Shown here in pieces: positions 46,508 through 55,527 of a stretch of 64,000 nucleotides of DNA. Within the stretch, counting starts at the first letter, position 1, and each line of letters opens with the position of its first letter. The stretch lies in contig OY282431.1 of NCBI GenBank assembly GCA_958296035.1, positions 2,526,037 through 2,590,036 of the forward strand. Reading direction: 5' to 3'. The translations under genes were made by a program, and so were the position numbers. Under the pieces are notes generated by a model, which was not told where the DNA came from, did no database searches, and saw only the letters and a program-made list of their open reading frames with translations. Source of the stretch: Paracoccaceae bacterium (GTDB lineage: Bacteria; Pseudomonadota; Alphaproteobacteria; Rhodobacterales; Rhodobacteraceae).

Positions 46508-47074
46508 TCAGTTCCTGGAAATCCGGGCCCTCACCGCCTGAATACGGTCAACACACCATTCTCGAAGCAAGTATCCCAGGCGCCACACCATCAATGCCAA
46601 CAGAATGCCAAACGCGAAGAGTACATACTTGACCCAATTGATGCCGGCATCCTGCGGTGAAGCGAGTGCCCTGATGCTCAGTGCATTCGGATAAACCGAA
46701 GCAAGGGTACTTCGCCACCCATAGTGTCTTACCGCTGCCCAGCCGTCAGACCCTACGTATTCCTGAGCTTCAGCCTGCAGGTCTCCGCTGTCGAACTTGA
46801 AGTATGGAGGCCATCGCAAGCCTGTATCCTCGTTGCGGTATACTCTGGATTCACCATCAGGGAACACCGCATTGATGAACCTGATGTCACGATTGATCGA
46901 CTCATCTGAACTGGATGTTCGATTAACCCAGAAAAGCGCCCTGTCAGGAACTTCCGTACGCACGACTTCGGTTCCCACGACCCTGACGACGTCAATAGAC
47001 GGAAGTGTGTATTCAAGAAACACAACGTAGCCGGCAAACAATACCAGCAAGACTCCGGTTTTCAGCTTTCTCAT
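46508..47074 (-). CDS. DUF1523 family membrane protein
   Basis: A 188-residue protein with a membrane helix at each end: residues about 4-22 (LKTGVLLVLFAGYVVFLEY) and about 150-175 (VKYVLFAFGILLALMVW). The periplasmic middle holds TEVVRTEVPDRALFWVNRTS, DIRFINAVFPDGESRVYRNE and DTGLRWPPYFKFDS, strings typical of DUF1523 proteins in alphaproteobacteria. Function unknown. Stands alone, tail to tail with lysA. Confidence 0.85.
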   Translation of the reverse strand: MRKLKTGVLLVLFAGYVVFLEYTLPSIDVVRVVGTEVVRTEVPDRALFWVNRTSSSDESINRDIRFINAVFPDGESRVYRNEDTGLRWPPYFKFDSGDLQAEAQEYVGSDGWAAVRHYGWRSTLASVYPNALSIRALASPQDAGINWVKYVLFAFGILLALMVWRLGYLLREWCVDRIQAVRARISRN

Positions 47075-47335
47075 GCGGTTTTTCCGTACAATGGCAGTAT
47101 CATTGTATGTGCAGAGAATACGGGCACGATACAAGCACGTCTGTTTGATATCATGGTGAATTCAGGCATCTGATACCCTATGCCATTCAGTTGCCTTGCG
47201 GAAATATCGATTAACCGTTTGCGCCCGGGAAAACTGCCGCAGATTGCAACGGCCACGTCAGGAGTGGTGCGCATGCCCGGATTGACGAACCCAGGTGCTC
47301 GAAGGCAGCCATGCTTGAGGTTGCCGGAATCAGTA

Positions 47336-48412
47336 TCAGTCCGGCAGGCTGAGTCCGTCCACACCCAGATCACTTGCCATCTCGTTCAGCCGCTTGAGCA
47401 GGGTTGCAGGAAGAGGTATCCCTGTCCTTGTTCGGCGCAGCAGGGTCTCGTGTTCGATTTCACCCGGCATATACATCACGCTGCCCGATTCGCTTACCGG
47501 AGATGTCTTGATCGCCTGGTAAAAGCTGTCCATTCGATCAAGGAATGCCTCCTCACCGAGAAAGAGCCCGGGATCGATAGCCATTAGAAAATGCCCTGTG
47601 CCACTTGGCAGCTCGGGTTCCGTGTACATACCTCGCAACTGACGCTGAAACAGTCCGCCGCTGATCAGGCCGGACAGGATATCGACGACCAGGGACAACC
47701 CAAACCCCTTGTGCCCGCCAACTGGCAACAGGAATCCTTCAAAACCCTTCCCGGGATCATTTGTTGGTCGGCCCTTGCTGTCGGTGGCCCAGTCCAGTGG
47801 AATACTCTCACCCCTTTCGCGGGCCATGATCAGCTTGCCACCGGCAACCGTGGACATGGCGATGTCAAGCATGAACGGAAACCCGAGCCGGGTCGGTGCA
47901 CCGAATGCAATTGGGTTGTTGCCTGTCAGTGGGCGGGCACCGCCGGGCGCAACCAGATTTGGCTGTACATTTGTCATGGCCAAGCCGATCAGGCCAGATT
48001 TTACGGCTTGATGGCAATAAAGTGCTGCAGCCCCGAAGTGGTTCGAATTTCGGACACTGACCGCGCCGATGCCCCATTTTCCCGCGCACGCAATTGCCTC
48101 GGACATGGCCCGGTGACCAACAACAAATCCCATGCCGGCATCACCGTCCAGAATGCGAAACGCGCCCTCTCCGGCTAGTGTTCTGACCTGTGGAATGGCC
48201 TTGATGATCTGCTTTTCCAACCGTTCGGCGTAGATGGGCAGCCGGATAGCTCCATGGCTGTCAACACCCCATAGGTTCGTCATCACGAGGTCTCGTGAGC
48301 AAAGTTCGGCGTTGCCATCGGTCATCCCGAGCCTGCAAAAGACCCCGTGGAGATACTCCCGTAACGCTGGTGCGGCTATGGTCGGCATGGCATCCCTATC
48401 TCGTGGTGTCAT
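47336..48412 (-). CDS. Ldh-family NAD(P)-dependent 2-hydroxyacid dehydrogenase
   Basis: A 358-residue enzyme of the malate/L-lactate/ureidoglycolate dehydrogenase family (not the Rossmann type). Marks: NLWGVDSHGAIRLPIYAERL, VRNSNHFGAAALYCHQAVKS, and PGGARPLTGNNPIAFGAPT. The C-terminal part is VGGHKGFGLSLVVDILSGLI. The ATG at 48412 overlaps the upstream cupin gene by 17 bases, so they are co-transcribed. Divergent from the sugar ABC importer, which may bring in its substrate or a precursor. Confidence 0.9.
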   Translation of the reverse strand: MTPRDRDAMPTIAAPALREYLHGVFCRLGMTDGNAELCSRDLVMTNLWGVDSHGAIRLPIYAERLEKQIIKAIPQVRTLAGEGAFRILDGDAGMGFVVGHRAMSEAIACAGKWGIGAVSVRNSNHFGAAALYCHQAVKSGLIGLAMTNVQPNLVAPGGARPLTGNNPIAFGAPTRLGFPFMLDIAMSTVAGGKLIMARERGESIPLDWATDSKGRPTNDPGKGFEGFLLPVGGHKGFGLSLVVDILSGLISGGLFQRQLRGMYTEPELPSGTGHFLMAIDPGLFLGEEAFLDRMDSFYQAIKTSPVSESGSVMYMPGEIEHETLLRRTRTGIPLPATLLKRLNEMASDLGVDGLSLPD

Positions 48413-48944
48413 TGCAGAACCTTTCGAGCGCATCGGCGCTGACCATGACGGAGGCAAAAACACACGGCCTGTCACTCCTGTTGCGCCATGTGTGTGCGGT
48501 ACCCCTCTGAATGATGACGTCACCAGCTTTCAGGAGGCGCTCCCCATTCTCGGTTACCGCATGGATTTCACCCGAAATAATGATGTTGTAGTCAACAGTT
48601 TCGTTTCTGTGCATTGTCGGGTCATCGGACGATTCGATCTGCTTTACAGTGTCCATCGACCTGAACTCATCAGTCACCGACTCGGTGCAGTGCTCTGAAT
48701 CCGGGAGAAACTCGACAATGCGAAATCGTGTGCCCCCTCGCGGCGGGTGGTGACTGAACTGTCTTTGTCCGGCATCGTCATTGCCCTCGTTGCTGGCCAC
48801 GGGTCCATCTGTCTCCCACAACTCGAAGAATCGAAGCCCGCGTCCCAGTTGCGTGACCGCTGGGGAGGCCTTGCCGTCAAACAGAAAGCACGAGCGATCG
48901 TGCTCATCATGCCCTGTTACCAGTCTTCGAAACTCGGGCACCAT
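48396..48944 (-). CDS. Cupin-domain protein
   Basis: A 182-residue protein with one cupin barrel towards its C-terminus: MHRNETVDYNIIISGEIHAV (His and Glu metal ligands), then LKAGDVIIQRGTAHTWRNRS. The N-terminal half contains GRGLRFFELWETDGPVASN. AGGAGGATGA precedes its ATG. Cupins of this kind act on sugar acids or keto compounds; partner of the Ldh-type dehydrogenase here. Confidence 0.85.
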   Translation of the reverse strand: MVPEFRRLVTGHDEHDRSCFLFDGKASPAVTQLGRGLRFFELWETDGPVASNEGNDDAGQRQFSHHPPRGGTRFRIVEFLPDSEHCTESVTDEFRSMDTVKQIESSDDPTMHRNETVDYNIIISGEIHAVTENGERLLKAGDVIIQRGTAHTWRNRSDRPCVFASVMVSADALERFCNDTTR

Positions 48945-49070
48945 TCATCCTCCTGTCGGGAAAAGCGGGATTTTTCTGCTGGAAATTGACAATTATGCCG
49001 TCCAGTGCAGAATACTAGTGCTCTCAGAAGCAGACATCAAACTCGACCCAACGAAAGGGAAGGAAGCTTC

Positions 49071-50096
49071 ATGATCAAAATTCAATTGAAGACCGTAATC
49101 GGTGCATTCATAGTTGTGGTCGTAACTCTTTGCGGCATCGCTGCCCAGGCACAGGACAAGCCGCGTTACGCGATGCTGGTTCGGGTTCTTGGCAACACCG
49201 CCTTTGAACTTGCGCGGGTAGGCGCGGAAGAAGCGGCGGAAGAGCTCGGCATCGAACTGATTTACACTGGTCCAACTGAAAACACCGCCGAAGGGCAGAT
49301 CAATCTCATCAACTCGCTGATTGCCCAGCGGGTCGATGCCATCATGATCACAGCCAATGATGCCACTGCCTTGACCCCTTCGCTGAAGCGTGCTGCGCAA
49401 CGCGGCATTCGGGTCGTTACCTGGGATCAGGACACTGAGTCTTCGGCACGCAGCCTTCACATTGCCTCGGCGACCAACGAACTCATTGCGCTCGCTCCGG
49501 TAAAGATTGCGCTCGAATTGACCGATGGTGGTGGCGATGTCGGGATCATTACCGGTCCGGCCAATTCAACGACCCAGAATGAATGGGTGGACGAAATGAT
49601 CCGTCTGACGAAGGAAGAAGAAGCCTTCAAGGGCCTCAACGTCGTCGAGGTTGCCTATGGCGATGAACGGTCCGACAAGGGGTATAACGAAGCACTTGGG
49701 CTCGTGAACAAGTATCCGGACCTGGAATCGATTGTTGCCTACACATCTGTCGGCATAGCCGCAGCGTCCCAAATGGTGCGCGACCAGGATCTGATTGGCA
49801 AGGTCAGGGTGACCGGGCTGGGCTTTCCAAATGAAATGGTTGACCACGTATTGTCGGGGGCGACACCCGCCTTTGCCATCTGGAACATGATCGACGTCGG
49901 CTACACAACAGTGCAGGCAACGCACGAACTGGTCAATGAACGAATCAGTGGCGCCGGGGGTGAAGTGATCAATGCCGGCCGCATGGGTGGAATTTCGATT
50001 GGTGCCAACAATGTTGCGGTAATGGGCGAATTGTTCGTTTACGACAAGACCAATATCGAGGAAGCCGCTGACCTGATAAACTCGATCAGTAACTGA
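49071..50096 (+). CDS. Sugar ABC transporter periplasmic binding protein (RhaS/LsrB type)
   Basis: A 341-residue type-I binding protein. A signal peptide (about 1-26, ending AQAQD) precedes KPRYAMLVRVLGNTAFELARV. The middle has MITANDATALTPSLKRAAQRGI and VVTWDQDTES, and the C-terminal part AYTSVGIAAASQMVRDQDL. This pattern is that of rhamnose or autoinducer-2 binding proteins. AAGGGAAGGAAG lies before the ATG at 49071. First gene of the importer operon. Confidence 0.9.
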   Translation: MIKIQLKTVIGAFIVVVVTLCGIAAQAQDKPRYAMLVRVLGNTAFELARVGAEEAAEELGIELIYTGPTENTAEGQINLINSLIAQRVDAIMITANDATALTPSLKRAAQRGIRVVTWDQDTESSARSLHIASATNELIALAPVKIALELTDGGGDVGIITGPANSTTQNEWVDEMIRLTKEEEAFKGLNVVEVAYGDERSDKGYNEALGLVNKYPDLESIVAYTSVGIAAASQMVRDQDLIGKVRVTGLGFPNEMVDHVLSGATPAFAIWNMIDVGYTTVQATHELVNERISGAGGEVINAGRMGGISIGANNVAVMGELFVYDKTNIEEAADLINSISN

Positions 50097-50131
50097 CGCG
50101 TTTCCCAGAACCGGGAGACCTGGAAGGAGGA

Positions 50132-51637
50132 ATGCCAGAACCCGCTCTGCGTGTTGTCGCAGCCTCCAAATGGTTTGGCGGCGTTCAGGCACTCAATTCG
50201 GTAGACCTCGAGATCCACGCCGGTGAAATTCACGGACTAATCGGCGAGAACGGGGCCGGGAAGTCAACCCTGGTAAAAATTCTGACCGGAATCCATTCAG
50301 CGGATTCCGGCAGCGTACGCCTGGGCGAACGGGAAGTCGTCCTGGAACGCCCGCAGGACGCGGCGGCGGCGGGGATTTCGGCAATCCAGCAAGAACCGTC
50401 GATGTTCGACGATCTTTCCGTGGCTGAGAACATCTTCGTGGGAACGCAGCCGCTCAAGTCGCGTGTCGGCACGATTGACTGGCGGCGTATGAGGTACGAA
50501 GCAACGCGCCTCCTTCACGAACTCGGTTCAGAAATAGATGTGCGGCGAGAGCTGGGTCTGTTGAGCGTCGCCGAGCGTCACATCGTGTCGTTGGCAAGGG
50601 CGCTTTCGACCGACGCCCGAATTATCATATTTGACGAGCCTACGGCTGCCCTGTCGCATTCAGAGATTGGTCGGCTGTTCGAGACCATCGCCGGCTTGCG
50701 TCGGAAGGGCAAGGCAATCGTCTTTATCTCTCACAAGCTCGATGAAGTGTTCCGCATCTGCGACCGCTTCACGGTTTTGCGGGATGGTCAACTCGTGAGC
50801 ACTGGCATGACGTCCGAGGCAAGCGAAAGTGATCTGATCAGGGCCATGGTTGGCCGGACTCTTGATGACGTCTATCCAAAGGCTGACGCGACGTTGGGCA
50901 ATACTGTCCTCGAGGTTGAAAGCCTGTGCCATCCGACCGAATTTGACGATATCAGCTTTAGTCTGCGACGCGGCGAGATTCTGGGATTCTACGGGCTGGT
51001 CGGATCGGGCCGAAGTGAGGTCATGGAAGCGTTGTTTGGTCTCAAGCCCGCAAGCAGCGGCACTGTCAGGCTCAAGGGGCAGACCATGGCGCTGGATTCA
51101 CCCGGCCAGGCAGTGAAGTTCGGATTGTCCTACGTTCCCGAGGACAGGCAGCAGCATGGGGCAATCCTGCCGATGTCGATTACGCAGAATATCTCACTGC
51201 CTCAGATTGATGCCGTTTCCGGCCGCATATTTCTGAGCCGGCAGCGCGAGGAAGCGCTGGTCAGTGAATTCTGCGAGAATGTTGCCGTCAAGGCAAGCAG
51301 CTGGTCGCAGCTGGTGGAGGAATTGTCCGGCGGTAATCAGCAGAAGGTTGTTATTGGAAAGTGGTTGGCCACCCGTCCCGAAGTGATAATTCTTGATGAA
51401 CCTACCAAGGGTATCGATGTCGGTTCAAAAGCCGCTGTCCACCGTACGATTGGTCGTCTCGTGCAGTCTGGGCTGGCAGTCATACTCGTCTCCTCGGAAC
51501 TGGAAGAGGCAATTGGCATTTCAGACCGCCTGATGGTTATGGCGCAGGGCCGAATTGTTGCCGAAATTGATCGCCGTGACTTTGATCGGGAGAAGGTAGC
51601 TGCCCTGGCGACGCAACAAAGTGTCGGCATCTGCTGA
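50132..51637 (+). CDS. Sugar ABC transporter ATPase, two ABC domains
   Basis: A 501-residue double ATPase. Domain 1 has Walker A GENGAGKSTLVKIL (about 40) and Walker B IIIFDEPTAALSHSE. Domain 2 has a degenerate Walker A, GLVGSGRSEVMEALF, a signature LSGGNQQKVVIGKWL, and Walker B VIILDEPTKGIDVGS. The signature of domain 1 is altered (LLSVAERHIVSLARAL), which is normal in RbsA/MglA/RhaT-like proteins. AAGGAGG precedes its ATG. Confidence 0.93.
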   Translation: MPEPALRVVAASKWFGGVQALNSVDLEIHAGEIHGLIGENGAGKSTLVKILTGIHSADSGSVRLGEREVVLERPQDAAAAGISAIQQEPSMFDDLSVAENIFVGTQPLKSRVGTIDWRRMRYEATRLLHELGSEIDVRRELGLLSVAERHIVSLARALSTDARIIIFDEPTAALSHSEIGRLFETIAGLRRKGKAIVFISHKLDEVFRICDRFTVLRDGQLVSTGMTSEASESDLIRAMVGRTLDDVYPKADATLGNTVLEVESLCHPTEFDDISFSLRRGEILGFYGLVGSGRSEVMEALFGLKPASSGTVRLKGQTMALDSPGQAVKFGLSYVPEDRQQHGAILPMSITQNISLPQIDAVSGRIFLSRQREEALVSEFCENVAVKASSWSQLVEELSGGNQQKVVIGKWLATRPEVIILDEPTKGIDVGSKAAVHRTIGRLVQSGLAVILVSSELEEAIGISDRLMVMAQGRIVAEIDRRDFDREKVAALATQQSVGIC

Positions 51638-51666
51638 AGTTTGGCAACCGGGAGTCGGAACCGAAA

Positions 51667-52677
51667 GTGAAGAGTGAATTGAGTGGCGCCTTCAAGAGAC
51701 GGGAATCCGCTCTTTTGATCACAATTGTTGTCCTCCTTGCGGCGATCATCATTCGTGCTCCCGAATATCTGGGTGAACAGAATCTGGACAATCTCCTGAC
51801 CAACTGGGGGTTCCTGGCGATACTTGCGGTTGGCCAGCTGGCGGTGCTGTTAACCGGCGGCATTGACTTGTCTCAAGCATCGATCATGGCGTTTACAGGC
51901 ATGTTCCTCGCCATTCTCTCGCAGTACATGCCGGAATTGCCTGGAATTGCCTTTGTTGTACTGAGCCTTGCCATGGGAATGGCACTCGGGCTGATCAACG
52001 GCGTCGCGGTGGCCTGGATAGGCATTCCACCAATCATAGCCACGCTCGGCACAATGACGATAATCCGGGGCCTTGTCTACGTGCTGTCCGGTGGCAAGTG
52101 GATATCGTCCCATGAGATGTCAGAACACTTCAAGACGATCGCGGCCACCGAGACGCTTGCCTTGCCCAACGTTTTTCTGACCGCACTCTTGTGCTGCGTG
52201 GTGGTATGGCTGTGGCTTCGCTTCACACGTTCGGGCCGCAACGCCTACGCGCTGGGCAGCAACAGCAATGCGGCACGCTATGCCGGGATCAGCAGCGTCA
52301 GGGTTCTGATGACAGTGTTCATGGTGTCGGGGGCCGTGGCCGGCCTTTGCGGCTATCTCTGGGCAGCCCGATTTGCGATAGCCTACACGCAGGCTGCCGA
52401 GGGTCGAGAGTTCGCAATTATTGCCGCCTGTGTCATTGGCGGCATCAGTATCGCCGGTGGACGAGGTACGGTTCTTGGTGCCGCACTTGGCGCGCTGTTC
52501 ATTGCCGTGCTTGAAACCTCTCTCCCCTTCTTGCGAATCAACGCCTTCGCCCAGTTGGCAGTCGTCGGTGCAGTCATCCTCATTGCCGTAGCAGCCAATG
52601 CCAGGGCTGAACGGAAGCCGGGCAGGCAGATCCTTGTCCGCAATGATCACCCGTCAGATTCGGCTAGCGAGGCCTAG
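51667..52677 (+). CDS. Sugar ABC transporter permease 1
   Basis: A 336-residue RbsC-type permease with eight to ten membrane helices. Family strings: VLLTGGIDLSQASIMAFTGM, NGVAVAWIGIPPIIATLGTM, ALGSNSNAARYAGISSVRVL, and IAACVIGGISIAGGRGTVLG. The start is GTG at 51667. It lies between the ATPase and the second permease, with a 2 bp gap to the latter, the rhaSTPQ/lsr-like layout with two separate permeases. Confidence 0.92.
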   Translation: MKSELSGAFKRRESALLITIVVLLAAIIIRAPEYLGEQNLDNLLTNWGFLAILAVGQLAVLLTGGIDLSQASIMAFTGMFLAILSQYMPELPGIAFVVLSLAMGMALGLINGVAVAWIGIPPIIATLGTMTIIRGLVYVLSGGKWISSHEMSEHFKTIAATETLALPNVFLTALLCCVVVWLWLRFTRSGRNAYALGSNSNAARYAGISSVRVLMTVFMVSGAVAGLCGYLWAARFAIAYTQAAEGREFAIIAACVIGGISIAGGRGTVLGAALGALFIAVLETSLPFLRINAFAQLAVVGAVILIAVAANARAERKPGRQILVRNDHPSDSASEA

Positions 52678-52679
52678 TC

Positions 52680-53651
52680 ATGGTCAGGCGTCTACCAATC
52701 GGTCAGTGGGAGGTCGCCCTGTTGGTGCTTCTCGTAGGCGTGTTCATTCTGAACAGCTTCTTGTCGCCATATTTTCTCGATCTCTACAATCTTATCGATA
52801 GCACATTCAGCTTTTCGGAAAAGGCGCTTGTTGCGCTGCCAATGGCTCTCCTGATCATCAAGCGCGAGATTGATGTTTCCGTTGCATCCATTGTTGCGCT
52901 GGCTTGCGTAATGATGGGAGTAGCCGGCGACCTGGGAGCTGGAACAGCGACTCTGGTGCTGGTCGGCATAACTGTGGGTACACTGGCCGGCCTGCTTAAC
53001 GGCGCCTTTGTCTGTGCATTTGGCGTACATTCAATTGTCGTAACAATTGGCACATTGTCCCTGTATCGGGGAATAGTCGTGCTCATTGCCGGCGACGAAG
53101 CATTTACGAGTTTTCCATCCGGGTTCGCCTGGTTCGGTCAACACTATCTCGGAGGTTACCTGCCGGTAGAATTTCTGATTTATGTGATTGCCACCGTTGT
53201 ATTCGGCGTATTACTCCACGTGACACCGTTTGGTCGCAAGATATTTGCCCTTGGCACGAATCCGGATGCTGCCGTCTACTCGGGCGTTTCCCATACGCGA
53301 TACCGGATGATCCTGTTTTCGCTCACAGGTTTCATGTGCGGGCTGGCCGCCATCTTGCTGACCAGCCGACTTGGAAGCGTGCGATTGAACGTTGCCACCG
53401 GATGGGAATTGCAGGTGATCACGATGGTAGTCCTGGGAGGAGTCAGTATTGCCGGTGGTTCAGGTTCGATTCTCGGCGTAACGCTGGCTGTCTTCCTGAT
53501 TGGCTTGCTGACCTTCGGACTGTCTCTGATCAACGTCCCGGGAATCGTGCTCAACATATATATTGGGCTGATGCTGGTCAGTGCCATTGCGCTTCCCAGG
53601 CTCTACAGCCTTATCCGCAGTCGGCGGCTGCATGGCAGAAAGGAATCCTGA
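52680..53651 (+). CDS. Sugar ABC transporter permease 2
   Basis: A 323-residue RbsC-type permease. Family strings: IIKREIDVSVASIVALACVM, NGAFVCAFGVHSIVVTIGTL, FALGTNPDAAVYSGVSHTRY, and VVLGGVSIAGGSGSILGVTL. It forms a heterodimer with permease 1, and the GYD gene follows one base after its stop. Confidence 0.92.
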   Translation: MVRRLPIGQWEVALLVLLVGVFILNSFLSPYFLDLYNLIDSTFSFSEKALVALPMALLIIKREIDVSVASIVALACVMMGVAGDLGAGTATLVLVGITVGTLAGLLNGAFVCAFGVHSIVVTIGTLSLYRGIVVLIAGDEAFTSFPSGFAWFGQHYLGGYLPVEFLIYVIATVVFGVLLHVTPFGRKIFALGTNPDAAVYSGVSHTRYRMILFSLTGFMCGLAAILLTSRLGSVRLNVATGWELQVITMVVLGGVSIAGGSGSILGVTLAVFLIGLLTFGLSLINVPGIVLNIYIGLMLVSAIALPRLYSLIRSRRLHGRKES

Positions 53652-53652
53652 A

Positions 53653-53949
53653 ATGCCTTTGTACTTCATTACCGAGGACGTCACGCGTGAAGGCATGATG
53701 AGTGTCGAGCAGGCGCCAGTTCGAGCCAAGGGGGTCTTCGCCCTGGCTGCAGAACTCGGCGTGAATATACTCGAGTTTCACTTTTGCATGGCACATCATG
53801 ACTTCATAATGAAGGTTGAAGCGGCGGACGATGAGGCAGCCTGCGCGCTGGCCATGGCGGTTCGTCGTTCCGGAAACGTCACAGCCAGGGTCACGCGTGC
53901 GTTTTCCCCGGAGGAATGGGCAGCGATCGTCGCTCGGCTGCCGGTCTGA
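53653..53949 (+). CDS. GYD-domain protein
   Basis: A 98-residue protein of the GYD family, a ferredoxin-like alpha-beta fold. It has MPLYFITEDVTREGMMSVEQ at the start, LAAELGVNILEFHFCMAHHD, and EAADDEAACALAMAVRRSGN. AAAGGA lies before the ATG and it is coupled to the permease gene. It could act on or sense the imported ligand, but the family has no settled function. Possible confusion with RhaM-type mutarotases is noted; the GYD match looks better. Confidence 0.75.
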   Translation: MPLYFITEDVTREGMMSVEQAPVRAKGVFALAAELGVNILEFHFCMAHHDFIMKVEAADDEAACALAMAVRRSGNVTARVTRAFSPEEWAAIVARLPV

Positions 53950-54183
53950 TTACTTGAGCCGGCAACCGCATCGACCGGTGTCACCCGACATCCCTCCGAA
54001 CTGTCCGTTCATGGAGCCATATGCTATTATCCTGTCAACTTGCTGTGAGGTCGACCCGCGGTTCCTTAATCCTGCCGGCGAACGGAGAAATGGATCAGTT
54101 GCAGGATTCCTGATCTTCGGCCAGACATCCAGCCTGTAGCGAAGGACATTTGTGTACAGGATGAGATATTCGGGAGAGACTGG

Positions 54184-55509
54184 GTGGACCTGATTGACAG
54201 ACTGGTGGCAGAGGTCGAGGAGCGGCGCGATTCTCTGGTATCGGTGACGCAAGATCTGCTTGCCTATCCCACCGTCAACCCGCCTGGCCATCTTTATTAC
54301 GAGATTTGCCTCTACCTGCAGGAGCGGTTGCAGAATTCAGGCTTTGACGTGCAACTGCATCGCGCCCACGGGGCGATTGCCGATTGTGACCGATATCCGC
54401 GCTGGAACCTCATCGCCCGTCGCGATGGCAGGACATCCGGCGACTGTATCCATTTCAACTCCCATACTGATGTCGTCCCGGCCGGAAGCGACTGGACTCG
54501 CGACCCCTTTGCGGCGGCGATCGAAAATGGAAGAATCTTCGGGCGAGGCAGTTGCGACATGAAGGGCGGGCTGGCCACTTCCATCATTGCCGCTGAAGCC
54601 TTTCTTGCTTGCGTCCCGGATTTTTCCGGAGCCCTTGAGATTTCGGCGACCGCCGACGAAGAGTCAGGAGGTTATGCCGGCGTTGCGTGGCTGGCCGAGC
54701 AGGGTTTTGTAACCCCGCAGCGCATTCAGCATGTGGTCATTCCGGAGCCCTTGAACAAGGACCGGATCTGCCTTGGCCATCGCGGCCTTCTCTGGGCCGA
54801 AATCGAGACCCGCGGTCGCATCGCCCATGGCTGCATGCCGTTTCTGGGTGACTGTGCGGTCCGCCATATGGGCGCCGTTCTCGAAGCCCTTGAAACCGAA
54901 CTCCTGCCCCGGCTGGCGGCGCGCACAACAAGTATGCCGGTGGTCCCTGCAGAGGCGCGCAGGTCGACGCTCAATATCAATTCGATTCACGGCGGTCAGC
55001 CCGGCTGGCGCCAGGATGACAACGGCGACGGTTTCCTGGCCTCCTGCGTTGCCGACCGCTGTAGCATTACCATTGACCGACGATTCCCCGGCGAGGAAAG
55101 CGTTGACGGCGCCAAGGCAGAGATCGACCAGCTCTTGCAGGACATACGGCACCGGCGCCCTGGCTTCGAGTACAGGCTAACGGAGATGTTCTCTGTTCCG
55201 CCGCTCGAGGTCGACCGGAATATACCGGTTGCTCGAGCCGTGGCCCGTTCAATCGACACGGTTCTGGGCGTTAAACCCCGGTTTGTCGTGTCACCGGGTA
55301 CCTATGATCAAAAGCATTTCGACCTTGTCGGCGGTGTCAGGAATTGTGTTGCCTATGGGCCGGGAATCCTTGATTTGGCGCATCAACCTGACGAGTGGAT
55401 CGCAATTGAGGATATGGTCGACAGTGCCAAAGTCATGAGTGTTGCAATTGCCATGCTTCTGACCGAAGGACTTTCAGACAAGACTTTCGAACATTCCAAC
55501 CAGAATTAG
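54184..55509 (+). CDS. M20-family deacylase/peptidase (ArgE/DapE type)
   Basis: A 441-residue zinc-dependent amidohydrolase. Metal and catalytic residues are visible: HFNSHTDVVPAG (His, Asp), GRGSCDMKGGLATSII (bridging Asp), and TADEESGGYAG (catalytic Glu and metal Glu). The C-terminal ligand is in SPGTYDQKHFD. A lid domain lies between. The start is GTG at 54184 with no strong ribosome site. It is followed 18 bp later by a peptide-type binding protein, so it probably hydrolyses an imported acyl-amino acid or peptide. Confidence 0.9.
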   Translation: MDLIDRLVAEVEERRDSLVSVTQDLLAYPTVNPPGHLYYEICLYLQERLQNSGFDVQLHRAHGAIADCDRYPRWNLIARRDGRTSGDCIHFNSHTDVVPAGSDWTRDPFAAAIENGRIFGRGSCDMKGGLATSIIAAEAFLACVPDFSGALEISATADEESGGYAGVAWLAEQGFVTPQRIQHVVIPEPLNKDRICLGHRGLLWAEIETRGRIAHGCMPFLGDCAVRHMGAVLEALETELLPRLAARTTSMPVVPAEARRSTLNINSIHGGQPGWRQDDNGDGFLASCVADRCSITIDRRFPGEESVDGAKAEIDQLLQDIRHRRPGFEYRLTEMFSVPPLEVDRNIPVARAVARSIDTVLGVKPRFVVSPGTYDQKHFDLVGGVRNCVAYGPGILDLAHQPDEWIAIEDMVDSAKVMSVAIAMLLTEGLSDKTFEHSNQN

Positions 55510-55527
55510 CAAAAGGAGAACATTCAC

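Noticed and set aside
53581-53949. L-rhamnose mutarotase (RhaM) after the sugar permeases
   Set aside because: Length and position fit, but the MPLYFITED, LGVNILEFHF and DDEAACALAMAV strings fit the GYD family better.
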